Source: Halobacillus mangrovi (GTDB taxonomy: Bacteria; Bacillota; Bacilli; Bacillales; Halobacillaceae). Taken from it: DNA of 64,000 bases. The notes below the pieces were generated by a model. It saw only the letters and a program-made list of their open reading frames with translations. It searched no databases and had not been told where the DNA came from. Positions 17,598-26,265 of the stretch are shown piece by piece (positions within the stretch are counted from its first letter, which is position 1; each line of letters opens with the position of its first letter). Both the position numbers and the translations under genes were made by a program. The stretch lies in the NCBI RefSeq assembly GCF_002097535.1, contig NZ_CP020772.1:558001-622000 (forward strand), given 5' to 3'.

Positions 17598-18911
17598 TTA
17601 TTTTTTAGCTCCGTCCCCAAGAAGGTCTGAACCAAGGAACTTAATATAGATCGCTGAAATAATCGCTACACAGATGAAAACAATAACGGCAAGCGCAGAG
17701 CCTTCTCCGAAGTTCGTTTGTGAGAACATGACTTTGTAGGCGAGTATTGAGATCGTTTCTGTTGAGTTCGCTGGTCCACCGCCTGTCAGAACGAAGATCA
17801 AGTCAAATACGCGGAACGCATCTAACGTACGGAAAAGGAGAGCTACTAGAATACTAGATTTCATTAAAGGCAACGTGATCTTTAGGAACTGTTTCCACTT
17901 GTTGGCACCATCAATACTAGCTGCTTCGTAAAGAGAGGTAGGAATCGTTTGTAGTCCTGCTAGCAGCAATAATGCCATGTATGGAGTTGTTTTCCATACA
18001 TCTGTTAAAATAACGGCTGCCATAGCCCCGACCGGTGTGGTTAAGAGACTACTCATAGAATCGATAATCCCAATCTGTTCAAAGAAGTGGGCGACAATAC
18101 CGTTCTGACCATCGTAAAGGAATTTCCACATGAGGGCGGATACCGCTGTAGGAATGGCCCACGGAATCAGAATGGAAGCACGCACGAGCCCACGCCCGAA
18201 GAATGCTTTATTGATTAACAATGCAATTCCCATACCAAGCACAAGCTCAAATCCAACGGAAACGAGTGTGAAAATCCCCGTATTCATTAAGGAACGCCAC
18301 ATCCGTGTATCTGTTAGATTTTTTTCATAGTGGCTAAAACCGATGAAATTTGGCTCGATGATACTGTCATTAATAGCGTTTGCTAAACCTGTCAGTCGGT
18401 TTGCATCAGTCAATGCTTCCTGATCTTCAAGTTCGTTCAAACGCCGCTCTACTTGTTCAAATGTTTCCTTGAAGTCTTCACCAAATGAGCGATCGATCTC
18501 AACGAACTTTAAATCATCACTAGGGATTTCAAAGTTGAAGAGTTTCTCATTCACTTGCTCATATCTTTTTGCAATCTTTTCATCTTGCACTAATTCTTCA
18601 TCGTAAGCTTGCATGTTGCTTTTAATATCTTCTAATGTCGAAGCAACTTGTGGAGGTGCTTCTTCGATTTCATCATCAAGTGCAGTAATTAGGAAAGGCT
18701 GACTGTCTAAATACTGTTCTAAGTCTAGGGTGTAGGAAAAGTGGATATCGGATTTTGCAGGGTCGTTCAATCGGTAGTCAAATAAACTAAAGTAAAAGGA
18801 CTGGATAACAGGCCATATTGCAATGGCTAATATAAGTATCAATGAAGGGGCGACGAGTAAATAACCGAGTCTTCTTTCCTTCTTCTGCGAGTCGTTTAAG
18901 CTTTTTGCCAA
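17598..18911 (-). CDS. Sugar ABC transporter permease, MalF type with large extracytoplasmic loop
   Basis: The 437-residue permease has its first helix at about residues 15-35, then about 150 mostly hydrophilic, acidic residues with coiled-coil character before FIGFSHYEKN and the remaining helices. The EAA loop (EAASIDGANKWKQFLKITLP) is near residue 340. Common Gram-positive MalF-type permeases are near 290 residues. The insert sits at the position of the MalF P2 loop of E. coli, and MdxF of B. subtilis is of similar size. TTG start, with AAGGAGGG six bases upstream. Confidence 0.87.
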   Translation of the reverse strand: MAKSLNDSQKKERRLGYLLVAPSLILILAIAIWPVIQSFYFSLFDYRLNDPAKSDIHFSYTLDLEQYLDSQPFLITALDDEIEEAPPQVASTLEDIKSNMQAYDEELVQDEKIAKRYEQVNEKLFNFEIPSDDLKFVEIDRSFGEDFKETFEQVERRLNELEDQEALTDANRLTGLANAINDSIIEPNFIGFSHYEKNLTDTRMWRSLMNTGIFTLVSVGFELVLGMGIALLINKAFFGRGLVRASILIPWAIPTAVSALMWKFLYDGQNGIVAHFFEQIGIIDSMSSLLTTPVGAMAAVILTDVWKTTPYMALLLLAGLQTIPTSLYEAASIDGANKWKQFLKITLPLMKSSILVALLFRTLDAFRVFDLIFVLTGGGPANSTETISILAYKVMFSQTNFGEGSALAVIVFICVAIISAIYIKFLGSDLLGDGAKK

Positions 18912-18943
18912 GGTAGTCCCTCCTTTTGGGGCATAAAGGATTC

Positions 18944-18974
18944 AGCCTCCAAGCTGTCGTACAACTTGAAGGCT
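18944..18974 (-). promoter_or_regulatory. Intergenic hairpin between binding protein and permease genes
   Basis: On the minus strand, AGCCTTCAAGTTG pairs with CAGCTTGGAGGCT around a five-base loop, giving 13 pairs including two G-U. No T-run follows, so it is more likely an mRNA stabiliser or processing site raising binding-protein levels over the permeases than a terminator. Confidence 0.6.
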
Positions 18975-18991
18975 AAATCGGTTTAACCAAT

Positions 18992-20317
18992 TTATTGCAT
19001 GACGTTGTTCAGTTCTTCTTCCATTGTTGCAGCTGCTTCCTCAGGAGTAAGTTCACCTGCAATGGCTTTAGAAACGTTGATTTGAATGATTTCAGAAACT
19101 TCAGGGTAGTTAGGTGCAACTGGTCGTGATACGGCACCTTCTAGAGCTTTTTGGAAACCTTCTTCTTTGAAGAATGGGTTAGCCTCAAGAATTTCCTCAT
19201 CTTCAAATAGTTCTGGTAGGGTAGGAGCTAGTCCACCATAGATTGCGGAGATCTTCTGGCCTTCTGGTCCTGTCATGAACTTAACAAATTCCCAAGCTTC
19301 TTCTTTGTGCTCAGAATATTTGTTAATTCCAGCCATCCATCCACCTAGAGCGGCTGCACTGCCTTCATCACCAGCTGGTAGGGGAGCGACACCCACATTT
19401 CCTACGATTTCCGACTCATTTTCATCATTGGCAAGGTTCCACTGGTAAGGCCAGTTACGGATGTAAGGAGATTGGCCTTCGATGAACGCTGTGTGTGATT
19501 CAACTTCCGTAAATGTGTTGATGTTTCCTGGAACGAAATCAGAGTTGGCAATCTCGACTAGCTTAGAAATCCCTTTGACTGTTTCAGGACTATCGACAGC
19601 AACTTCACCGCTATCATCAAGAATCTGTCCGCCGTAAGCGTGGATGAATTCCACCACATTACAAACAAGACCTTCGTATTGTTTCGCTTGCATCAAGTAA
19701 CCGAATTCTGTTCCACCTTCACCTTTTTTCGCCTGAGCCGATTCGATCAGTTCGTCCCATGTTTGAGGTACTTCATCTTCACTAACGATATCTGTGCGAT
19801 AGAAAAGCATTCCTGTATCGATGAACTTAGGCATTGCCCACTGTTTTCCGTTGAAGTTTGCTGCAGATACAGCTCCCTGGTTGTACTTGTCCATGTCAAT
19901 TCCATCACGCTGGATAAAGCGGTCTAGTTCAAGAACATATCCTGCTTGTGCAAACTCTGCAGGCCAGATAACGTCCATATCCATGACGTCAATTTCAGAG
20001 GATTCAGCGTTCAGCTGAGTTACATAAGCGTCGTGCTGCTGGCCTGTGTCTGAAGGCATTTCACGAAGTTCAACTTGGATGTTAGGGTTCTTTTTGTTGA
20101 ACTCCTCAATCAATTTCTCAGAAGCTTGTGTAGAGTCTTGACCACGTGCCCACGTTAACGTGACGACTTCATCGGAAGATTCGCCTTCACTATTTTCTGA
20201 AGTACCTTCTTCTCCACTTGTATCTTCAGAACCTGAGTCATCTCCGCCTCCGCTGCATCCGACTAATGCTAATACCAAAATGAACAGGATAGACAAAAAC
20301 CATAGTTTTGCTTTCAT
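18992..20317 (-). CDS. Alpha-glucoside ABC transporter substrate-binding lipoprotein
   Basis: The 441-residue protein has a signal peptide with lipobox LALVGC (Cys about 21), then a Gly/Ser/Asp/Glu-rich linker to about residue 50, then a family 1 solute-binding domain. MDMDVIWPAEFAQAGYVLEL near residue 115 is characteristic of trehalose/maltose-type binding proteins. The acidic linker fits a halophilic extracellular protein. The ATG at 20317 follows AGGAGG by seven bases. It is 29 bases after the LacI gene, so regulator and transporter are probably one transcript. Confidence 0.85.
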   Translation of the reverse strand: MKAKLWFLSILFILVLALVGCSGGGDDSGSEDTSGEEGTSENSEGESSDEVVTLTWARGQDSTQASEKLIEEFNKKNPNIQVELREMPSDTGQQHDAYVTQLNAESSEIDVMDMDVIWPAEFAQAGYVLELDRFIQRDGIDMDKYNQGAVSAANFNGKQWAMPKFIDTGMLFYRTDIVSEDEVPQTWDELIESAQAKKGEGGTEFGYLMQAKQYEGLVCNVVEFIHAYGGQILDDSGEVAVDSPETVKGISKLVEIANSDFVPGNINTFTEVESHTAFIEGQSPYIRNWPYQWNLANDENESEIVGNVGVAPLPAGDEGSAAALGGWMAGINKYSEHKEEAWEFVKFMTGPEGQKISAIYGGLAPTLPELFEDEEILEANPFFKEEGFQKALEGAVSRPVAPNYPEVSEIIQINVSKAIAGELTPEEAAATMEEELNNVMQ

Positions 20318-20346
20318 CAATTAACCTCCTAATTATTGTTCGAATG

Positions 20347-21360
20347 TTATACAGCTCTTAAAGGGCCGCTTACTGTTGATTCTCGGATGATGAGTTCGAG
20401 AGGGAATTCATATCGCTCTCGTTTAGGGAAATCCTTACTTTTAATCGTCTCAATCAAAACTTGGATGGATTGCTGTGCCATAAGCTCAATCGGTTGTTCA
20501 ACAGTGGAAATCTTCGGATCCATAATCTTTGAGATCACTTGATTGTCAAAGCCTATGACTGAAAGTTCGCCTGGCACGTCAACACCATATTCCTTCGCAC
20601 CGGTAATGATACCGGCAGCAACTTCATCACTGCCTGTAAAAACAGCTGTGGGAGGGTCTTTCATCTGGTGGATTTGTTTGAAAACTTCAATGCCATGTTC
20701 AATAGAGTAAGCACTGAAAAACCCGTACCTATTCTCAAACGTCAAACCATGTTCTTTCAGGGCTTTCTCAAAACCTATTTTTCTATGTTGGCCAACCATG
20801 CTCTTGTGGCCGCCTGTACAATAGGCAAGCTTACGGTGTCCTTGCCTGAGCAAGTGCTTCGTCGCTATATATCCCCCGTGAATTTGATCCAGCTTAATGA
20901 TAGGAATATTAGCGGAATCCTCAAACTCGTTACACATCACTAATGGGCCATAAGGTAAGTATTCAGAAACGGTCTCCCATTCGTTTTCCAGGGAAGCTAA
21001 GATCATGCCGTCCACTTGTTTCATTTTTAATAATTCCAAGTGGCCAAGCTCTGTCTCTTTGGAGTACATTGTCTGACAAATCAATAGCTGAAACCCGTTT
21101 TTGGTGGCTTCGATCTCCATGGATTCAACCAACTGACCGAAGAAAGGGTTCATGAGTCTTGGGACAAGGACCGCAATCATTTGCGTTTTTTTGTTCCGGA
21201 GACTGCGTGCAGAAGAGTTCGGGACATAGCCAAGTGCATCCATAGCTTGATATACCTTTTGCTTCTTTGCTGGAGAAACGTGGGGGTAGTTATTTATTAC
21301 CCTTGAAACAGTTGATTTTGAGAGTCCAGCCAGCCTGGCTACATCATCAATCGTTACCAC
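20347..21360 (-). CDS. LacI-family transcriptional regulator of the alpha-glucoside operon
   Basis: The 337-residue repressor has the LacI helix-turn-helix at its N-terminus (TIDDVARLAGLSKSTVSRVI, followed by a NNYPHVS linker) and the hinge helix NSSARSLRNKKT near residue 50. The periplasmic-binding-protein-like effector domain contains AVFTGSDEVAAGII and LSVIGFDNQ. GAGGAGG lies seven bases before the GTG at 21360; an earlier TTG is too close. It is first in the operon and has two perfect LacI-type palindromes upstream, suggesting autoregulation and control by the transported sugar. Confidence 0.85.
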   Translation of the reverse strand: MVTIDDVARLAGLSKSTVSRVINNYPHVSPAKKQKVYQAMDALGYVPNSSARSLRNKKTQMIAVLVPRLMNPFFGQLVESMEIEATKNGFQLLICQTMYSKETELGHLELLKMKQVDGMILASLENEWETVSEYLPYGPLVMCNEFEDSANIPIIKLDQIHGGYIATKHLLRQGHRKLAYCTGGHKSMVGQHRKIGFEKALKEHGLTFENRYGFFSAYSIEHGIEVFKQIHQMKDPPTAVFTGSDEVAAGIITGAKEYGVDVPGELSVIGFDNQVISKIMDPKISTVEQPIELMAQQSIQVLIETIKSKDFPKRERYEFPLELIIRESTVSGPLRAV

Positions 21361-21390
21361 TATCAAACCTCCTCTCTTGCTTATGAATTA

Positions 21391-21406
21391 TTGAAACCGA
21401 TTTCAA
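21391..21406. promoter_or_regulatory. LacI-type operator / cre-like palindrome 1
   Basis: TTGAAACCGATTTCAA has a central CG and symmetrical TTGAAA/TTTCAA arms, 31 bases upstream of the regulator start. It also fits the relaxed CcpA cre consensus, so it could bind its own repressor, CcpA, or both. Confidence 0.75.
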
Positions 21407-21458
21407 AAATATCTAAATGAAAAGAGATAAATGCTTGCTAAAACAATAGTTGCGATTT

Positions 21459-21474
21459 TTGAAACCGTTTTCAA
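21459..21474. promoter_or_regulatory. LacI-type operator / cre-like palindrome 2
   Basis: TTGAAACCGTTTTCAA is nearly identical to palindrome 1 and is centred 68 bases from it, a spacing compatible with repression by DNA looping. Confidence 0.75.
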
Positions 21475-21598
21475 TAACTTGTGTAAAGTATATTTCATGT
21501 CTATTGAAATTTCAACAGTATTTTTAAATATTCTGAAAAATAATCGAATTTTCTAATAAATTATAGCGAATTTTGACAATGATTCCTTTTTGTCCTAA

Positions 21599-22057
21599 TT
21601 ACTTTCTTAAGGGAAGCTGGAAAACAATCATGTCTATAGCTCTTATCCCATTCTCAAAAATTGGCTCAGGATAGGTGAGGAAGAAATCTTTTCGAATATC
21701 ATAAAAACGAAAGCCGGCTTTTTGGTAAAAGGCAAAATTCCCAATACTTGAATTCGCTGTTCCAACGAGCAGCTGCTGAAAGCCTTTCTCCTTATAATAG
21801 GTGACAGCGATCTTAATCGTGTTGCTGCCTATTCCTAAGCCTCTGTAATCCTCAAGGATCGCTATATTTTTAATTTCTACTGTTTGCTGGTCAGGAAAAG
21901 TAAACAAGCAGACACCAACGGATCTGCCTTCGCAAAATAGCTCAAACATTTCCCCTTCATTGATGTATTCTTGAACAATGGCTTTGTCTTCATCTGCAAG
22001 CAGTAAATAATCCAATAAGTTATTTCGCTTCGTTACTTTTTTCCAAGATAGTTCGTT
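21599..22057 (-). CDS. GNAT-family N-acetyltransferase
   Basis: The predicted 152-residue protein has the acetyl-CoA-binding motif (IKNIAILEDYRGLGIGSNTI, with R-G-x-G-I-G) near the middle and FAFYQKAGFRFYD at the end, as in GNAT enzymes. The frame is open to 22198, but GAGGTG at about 22064-22069 precedes a TTG at 22057, giving a compact domain; an ATG at 22078 is the alternative. It is divergent from the N-hydroxylase gene. Substrate unknown. Confidence 0.7.
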   Translation of the reverse strand, partial: NELSWKKVTKRNNLLDYLLLADEDKAIVQEYINEGEMFELFCEGRSVGVCLFTFPDQQTVEIKNIAILEDYRGLGIGSNTIKIAVTYYKEKGFQQLLVGTANSSIGNFAFYQKAGFRFYDIRKDFFLTYPEPIFENGIRAIDMIVFQLPLRK

Positions 22058-22113
22058 CAATAAATTCACCTCAGAATGCATCTTATTTATCGCTATTATA
22101 GTTTTCGTGTGAT

Positions 22114-22168
22114 TATGGTACCATATAACTAGCGGTAAAGATTTCTGAAGAGGGTGGCTCTTCAGAAA
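22114..22168. promoter_or_regulatory. Divergent promoter region: palindrome and leader hairpin
   Basis: A perfect 12-base palindrome TATGGTACCATA lies at 22114-22125 between the divergent GNAT and N-hydroxylase genes. An 11-bp perfect hairpin (TTTCTGAAGAG / CTCTTCAGAAA, loop GGTGG, 22142-22168) ends right at the ribosome-binding site AAGGAG (22169-22174) of the plus-strand gene. The hairpin has no T-run and may tune translation or transcript stability. Confidence 0.6.
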
Positions 22169-22186
22169 AAGGAGTAGTGAATTTTG

Positions 22187-23494
22187 ATGGGACAACAAGA
22201 GAAGATGTATGACTTAATTGGTGTAGGGGTTGGGCCTTTCAACCTCAGCTTAGCAGCTTTACTGGATGGGTTTGAACAGGTGGACAGTCTGTTCTTTGAA
22301 CAAAATGAAGGGTTTGACTGGCACCCGGGGATGCTTATTGAGGGGACGAAATTGCAGGTTCCTTTTCTTGCTGATTTAGTAACGATGGCAGATCCTACGA
22401 ACCCGTATAGCTTTTTGAATTATATTAGCAAAAATGACCGGATGTATCAGTTCTATTTTTTACAAAGGTTGGATATTCCACGGCGAGAATACAATGACTA
22501 CTGCCAATGGGTTGCAGAACAATTGGACAGCTGTCAGTTTGGAAAGCGTGTCACAGGTGTGCGCCACGTCAAAGAAACGGAAACTTATTATGAGGTGGAA
22601 GTGACGGATCTATCGACAAATGAAACCTCAGCTTACCGTGCAAAAAATTTGGTAATGGGGACAGGAAGTGAACCGGTCATGCCGAAATCATTTCAAGGAC
22701 TTCCTGAAAAAGATGTCTTTCATACGGCAAACTTCCTTCCTAATCAGGAGCGCTGCCGTCACGCGAAATCCATCACAGTCGTAGGTTCAGGGCAAAGTGC
22801 TGCAGAGACCTTCCGTGAATTGTTGAAGGAGCAGAGGAACTGCGGATTTCGACTGGATTGGATCACGCGTTCCCCAGGGTTTGCTTCTATGGAAGAATCG
22901 AAACTAAGCCTAGAGCATTTTTCCCCTGATTACGTGAATTATTTTTATCAACTTCCACAGAAGCAGAAGGACGAAATCTTCGCCTCTCAAGGCCTTTATT
23001 ATAAAGGGATTAGCAATCATACCATCAACGATATATACAATTTGTTGTATGAGTATTCTATAGGTCGTGATGAACTGAATGTTGGTCTCCAGGTTCTTAG
23101 TGAAGTCAATGACATTAAACAAAAGACAGACGGCACTTATGAGTTAAGCTGCTATCATTGGCAAAAGAAAGAGGAGTTCACTCATGAGAGTGAAATGGTC
23201 ATTGCAGCTACAGGGTATAAGCCAAACGTACCTGCATTTGTGCATCACCTGGAGGATTTCCTTGAATGGGACGACGAGGGCCGCTATAAAGTGACTGCTG
23301 ATTATCGTCTCAAGCAACAGAAACCATCCGAGAATGAAATGTATGTCCATAGCGGGATTTCTCATACCCATGGAGTTGGCTCTACTAACCTGGGGCTTGC
23401 CGTCCACAGGAATAAAGTCATCATCAATCACCTTCTTGATCGTGAAGTATATCCTATGAATGAAAAGAACATTTTCCAATCGTTCACTGTATAA
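22187..23494 (+). CDS. L-lysine/L-ornithine N-monooxygenase family protein (IucD/SidA-like)
   Basis: The 435-residue flavoprotein has the N-terminal FAD motif GVGVGPFNLSLAAL (GxGxxN variant), the family segment WHPGMLIEGTKLQVPFLADL, the NADPH-binding motif VVGSGQSAAE near residue 200 and the ATGYKPN motif near 350. These enzymes N-hydroxylate the side-chain amine of lysine or ornithine in hydroxamate siderophore synthesis. No siderophore synthetase or transporter is next to it, which is unusual. ATG at 22187 or TTG at 22184; AAGGAG is upstream. Confidence 0.8.
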   Translation: MGQQEKMYDLIGVGVGPFNLSLAALLDGFEQVDSLFFEQNEGFDWHPGMLIEGTKLQVPFLADLVTMADPTNPYSFLNYISKNDRMYQFYFLQRLDIPRREYNDYCQWVAEQLDSCQFGKRVTGVRHVKETETYYEVEVTDLSTNETSAYRAKNLVMGTGSEPVMPKSFQGLPEKDVFHTANFLPNQERCRHAKSITVVGSGQSAAETFRELLKEQRNCGFRLDWITRSPGFASMEESKLSLEHFSPDYVNYFYQLPQKQKDEIFASQGLYYKGISNHTINDIYNLLYEYSIGRDELNVGLQVLSEVNDIKQKTDGTYELSCYHWQKKEEFTHESEMVIAATGYKPNVPAFVHHLEDFLEWDDEGRYKVTADYRLKQQKPSENEMYVHSGISHTHGVGSTNLGLAVHRNKVIINHLLDREVYPMNEKNIFQSFTV

Positions 23495-23501
23495 TTAATC
23501 T

Positions 23502-23647
23502 GGTTTCGTACGGCTATTAGAGAAGAGGGGGAAGGAAAACGGGCCGCTTTCTGCGAAGCAGGACTCTGCCTATTTTCCTTCCCCTAATCATTATTACAGG
23601 GCTCGAAATCATCACGTTTGGGAAAAGAGTCTCGATTAGGTAACGAT
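23502..23647. repeat. Deleted copy of the palindromic intergenic repeat
   Basis: GGTTTCGTAC (23502-23511) and AGGTAACGA (23638-23646) match the flanks of the full repeats. Between them is a shortened core with GGGGGAAGGAAAACGGG / TATTTTCCTTCCCC arms. About half of the usual core is missing. The rest of the gap to argC (23648-23800) shows no gene. Confidence 0.55.
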
Positions 23648-23801
23648 AAATATGGTTTCACTCCACATCTGAGTGAACAGGTCATGGGAACAGAGTTAGT
23701 TTCCCGGTTCACTCTCCTCTAACTGAAGGTTGAAATCGTTATTCATGGATCGGTAGATTTATTGGAAAAGAAGTTCTAAGAATCATGTAAGAAAAGTTTA
23801 A

Positions 23802-23835
23802 GTAGACCAGGGACATTGTCCCCGGTCTTTTTTTA
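23802..23835 (+). terminator. Orphan rho-independent terminator upstream of argC
   Basis: GACCAGGGACA pairs with TGTCCCCGGTC (one mismatch) and is followed by seven T. It lies 300 bases after the N-hydroxylase stop and 70 bases before the arg promoter, so it insulates the arg operon. Confidence 0.75.
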
Positions 23836-23905
23836 TTTTCAGGACCTTGAAGCACATAAAAATCGTTATAGTAATGTAAATTGTCGAAGAAGTGGAAAAT
23901 GGCTA

Positions 23906-23968
23906 TTGACATATGAGTGAGTAGGGTTAATAATATTGTAAATATACAGTTATTATTATAAATATACA
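23906..23968 (+). promoter_or_regulatory. arg operon promoter with ArgR (AhrC)-type boxes
   Basis: TTGACA at 23906-23911 and TAATAA/TAATAT at 23928-23936 form a sigma-A-type promoter. TGTAAATATACA (23937-23948) and TATAAATATACA (23957-23968) follow directly. These AT-rich imperfect palindromes, also found before carA, are the best candidates for arginine repressor boxes. They overlap the expected transcription start. Confidence 0.65.
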
Positions 23969-23984
23969 TAGAGGTGGTTTTAAA

Positions 23985-25022
23985 TTGAAGGCAGGAATAG
24001 TTGGAGCAACCGGTTATGGCGGCATAGAGCTGTTTCGGCTGCTCACCTCTCATTCACAAATTGATACACTCACCTTATATTCCTCATCACAAGCAGGTGA
24101 ATATTTTGAAGATATTTACAACCAGTTACATGTGGAGGGCAAGCATCAGCTGAAAGATCTGAATCCTGAGGCAATGAAGAAAGACCTTGATGTCATCTTT
24201 TTGGCTACACCAGCAGGCGTATCTAGTAATCTCACACCAAAGCTTGTTGGAGGGCATGCAAAGGTCATCGATTTATCTGGAGATTTAAGGCTGAAGGATC
24301 CAAACACATATGAAAAGTGGTATAAGAAAGAACCGGCACCTGAATCCTTGCTGGATCAGACAACATACGGTTTGCCGGAGTGGAATAAAGAGGCAATTGA
24401 AAAAGCAAGTGTCATTGCCAACCCAGGATGTTACCCAACCGCTGCACTACTTGGTTTGGGACCTGTAGTAGAAGGGCAATTAGCAAATCCCGCTTCCATT
24501 GTCGTTGATGCAAAGTCAGGGGTTTCAGGAGCTGGTAAAAACCCGAATCCGATCACTCACTTTGCTCATACCCAGGAAAACTTCCAAATATACAAAGTAA
24601 ATAAACATCAGCATATTCCTGAAGTGGAACAACAGCTGAAGCAATGGAATCCAGAAGCCAAGCCGATTACATTTTCTACTCACCTAGTTCCGATGACAAG
24701 AGGAATCATGGCCACGATTTATCTCTCACTAAATGAAGATTTTTCAACGCAAGATCTTCTTGACCGTTACACCTCTTATTATGAATCTCATCCATTTGTA
24801 CGAGTAAGGGAAGAAGGAGAATTCCCATGTACGAAAGACGTGTACGGCTCGAACTATTGCGATATTGGATTAACTGTTGATGAAAGAACGCGAAGGGTAA
24901 CCATCGTTTCTGTTATTGATAACTTAATGAAAGGCGCAGCCAGTCAAGCAGTACAAAATATGAATCTATTATTTGGATATGAGGAAAGAGAAGGGCTTCC
25001 TCTTTTACCTACTTATCCATAA
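23985..25022 (+). CDS. argC: N-acetyl-gamma-glutamyl-phosphate reductase
   Basis: The 345-residue enzyme makes the semialdehyde in the third step of arginine synthesis. It has the Rossmann motif GATGYGGIELFRLL at the N-terminus and the catalytic Cys in NPGCYPTAALLGL near residue 149. STHLVPMTRGIMATIY near 225 is typical of ArgC. It starts at TTG with GAGGTGG seven bases upstream; no in-frame ATG is suitably placed. It is the first gene of the argCJBD operon. Confidence 0.95.
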   Translation: MKAGIVGATGYGGIELFRLLTSHSQIDTLTLYSSSQAGEYFEDIYNQLHVEGKHQLKDLNPEAMKKDLDVIFLATPAGVSSNLTPKLVGGHAKVIDLSGDLRLKDPNTYEKWYKKEPAPESLLDQTTYGLPEWNKEAIEKASVIANPGCYPTAALLGLGPVVEGQLANPASIVVDAKSGVSGAGKNPNPITHFAHTQENFQIYKVNKHQHIPEVEQQLKQWNPEAKPITFSTHLVPMTRGIMATIYLSLNEDFSTQDLLDRYTSYYESHPFVRVREEGEFPCTKDVYGSNYCDIGLTVDERTRRVTIVSVIDNLMKGAASQAVQNMNLLFGYEEREGLPLLPTYP

Positions 25023-25038
25023 GAAGGGGAGAAAAGGA

Positions 25039-26265
25039 TTGGTTCAAACAGTAAAGACCCATGAGATCGATAAAGTTGAGGGTGGAAACATCTTATCACC
25101 ACTTGGATTTCAATCAGGTGGAGTCCATAGCGGGCTCAGGTACAGGAAGAAGGATTTCGGGCTCCTGATGAGTGATACCCCTGCTTCTGTGGCCGCTGTC
25201 TATACACAAAGCCATTTTCAAGCTCCTCCTTTAAAAGTTACCCAAGAAGGTATTGAAAAGTCAGGTAAAATTCAGGGAGTGGTCATTAACAGCGCAGTTG
25301 CAAACGCATGTACAGGAAAAGAAGGCCTGGAAAATGCTTATAAAATGCGTGAAATGATCGCTAAACGATTTGGCCTTCCAGAAGAATATATAGCTGTTGC
25401 ATCTACTGGTGTCATTGGTGAACAGCTTCCAATGGAGAAGATCTTTTACGGTTGTGAAACGGTGGAACTGAGCAGAGAAGGAGCTCATGATTTTCAAAAA
25501 TCGATCTTAACAACAGATACATGTGAGAAATCAGCTTGCTATCAAACGAAAATTGATGGTAAAACGGTAACGATTGGTGGTGCTGCAAAAGGGTCAGGCA
25601 TGATTCATCCGAATATGGCTACCATGCTTGGATTTATCACAACGGATGCGACGATTGAGACGGAGGCTTTACAAACGGCGCTAAGCCAATCAATCGAAAA
25701 ATCGTTCAATCAGATCACTGTCGATGGGGAGACCTCTACGAACGATATGGTCCTGACTATGGCGAATGGCAGCGTCGAACACGATCCACTCACTGAGAAC
25801 CATCCGGATTGGGAGAAGTTCCAGGTAGCCCTTCAGCTTGTTTGTGAAGATTTAGCAAAGCAGGTTGCGAGAGATGGAGAAGGAGCGACTAAGCTGATTG
25901 AAGTGAACGTGAAGGGGGCCTCCACCAATGAAGAGGCTCGTATCATCGCAAAAAAAGTTGTCGGTTCAAGCCTCGTTAAAACTGCTATGTATGGGTTGGA
26001 TGCTAACTGGGGTCGTATTGTAGGAGCAATCGGTCACAGTGATGCGACAGTAGATCCAAATGGTTGTGATATTTACATTGAAGACCAGCTTGTATTCAGT
26101 GATGGCACTCCTTGTCCATTCTCAGAAGAGCAAGCGACTGAAGATATGAGTAATGCGGAAGTGAAAATTGATATTCGACTGCATGAAGGAGAAGGAAAAG
26201 GGACGGCTTGGGGGTGCGACTTGACGTATGACTATGTCAAAATCAACGCAAGCTACCGCACCTGA
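25039..26265 (+). CDS. argJ: Bifunctional ornithine acetyltransferase / N-acetylglutamate synthase
   Basis: The 408-residue ArgJ recycles the acetyl group from N-acetylornithine to glutamate. The self-cleavage site is the Ala-Thr bond in HPNMATMLGF near residue 195, whose Thr becomes the nucleophile of the beta chain. GGAAKGSGMIHPNMATML and the C-terminal DWGRIVGAIG-like NWGRIVGAIGHS segment are conserved. The frame is open into argC, but AGGGGAG at 25024-25030 favours the TTG at 25039. The 3' end overlaps argB by 38 bases. Confidence 0.93.
   Translation: MVQTVKTHEIDKVEGGNILSPLGFQSGGVHSGLRYRKKDFGLLMSDTPASVAAVYTQSHFQAPPLKVTQEGIEKSGKIQGVVINSAVANACTGKEGLENAYKMREMIAKRFGLPEEYIAVASTGVIGEQLPMEKIFYGCETVELSREGAHDFQKSILTTDTCEKSACYQTKIDGKTVTIGGAAKGSGMIHPNMATMLGFITTDATIETEALQTALSQSIEKSFNQITVDGETSTNDMVLTMANGSVEHDPLTENHPDWEKFQVALQLVCEDLAKQVARDGEGATKLIEVNVKGASTNEEARIIAKKVVGSSLVKTAMYGLDANWGRIVGAIGHSDATVDPNGCDIYIEDQLVFSDGTPCPFSEEQATEDMSNAEVKIDIRLHEGEGKGTAWGCDLTYDYVKINASYRT

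Noticed and set aside
18992..20317. Low-complexity Glu/Ser/Asp stretch after the lipobox as an error or repeat expansion
   Set aside because: It is a flexible acidic linker, usual in lipoproteins of salt-adapted bacilli.
23648..23800. Riboswitch or T-box leader before argC
   Set aside because: No specifier-loop, T-box sequence or known aptamer pattern seen; the terminator at 23802-23835 precedes the arg promoter.
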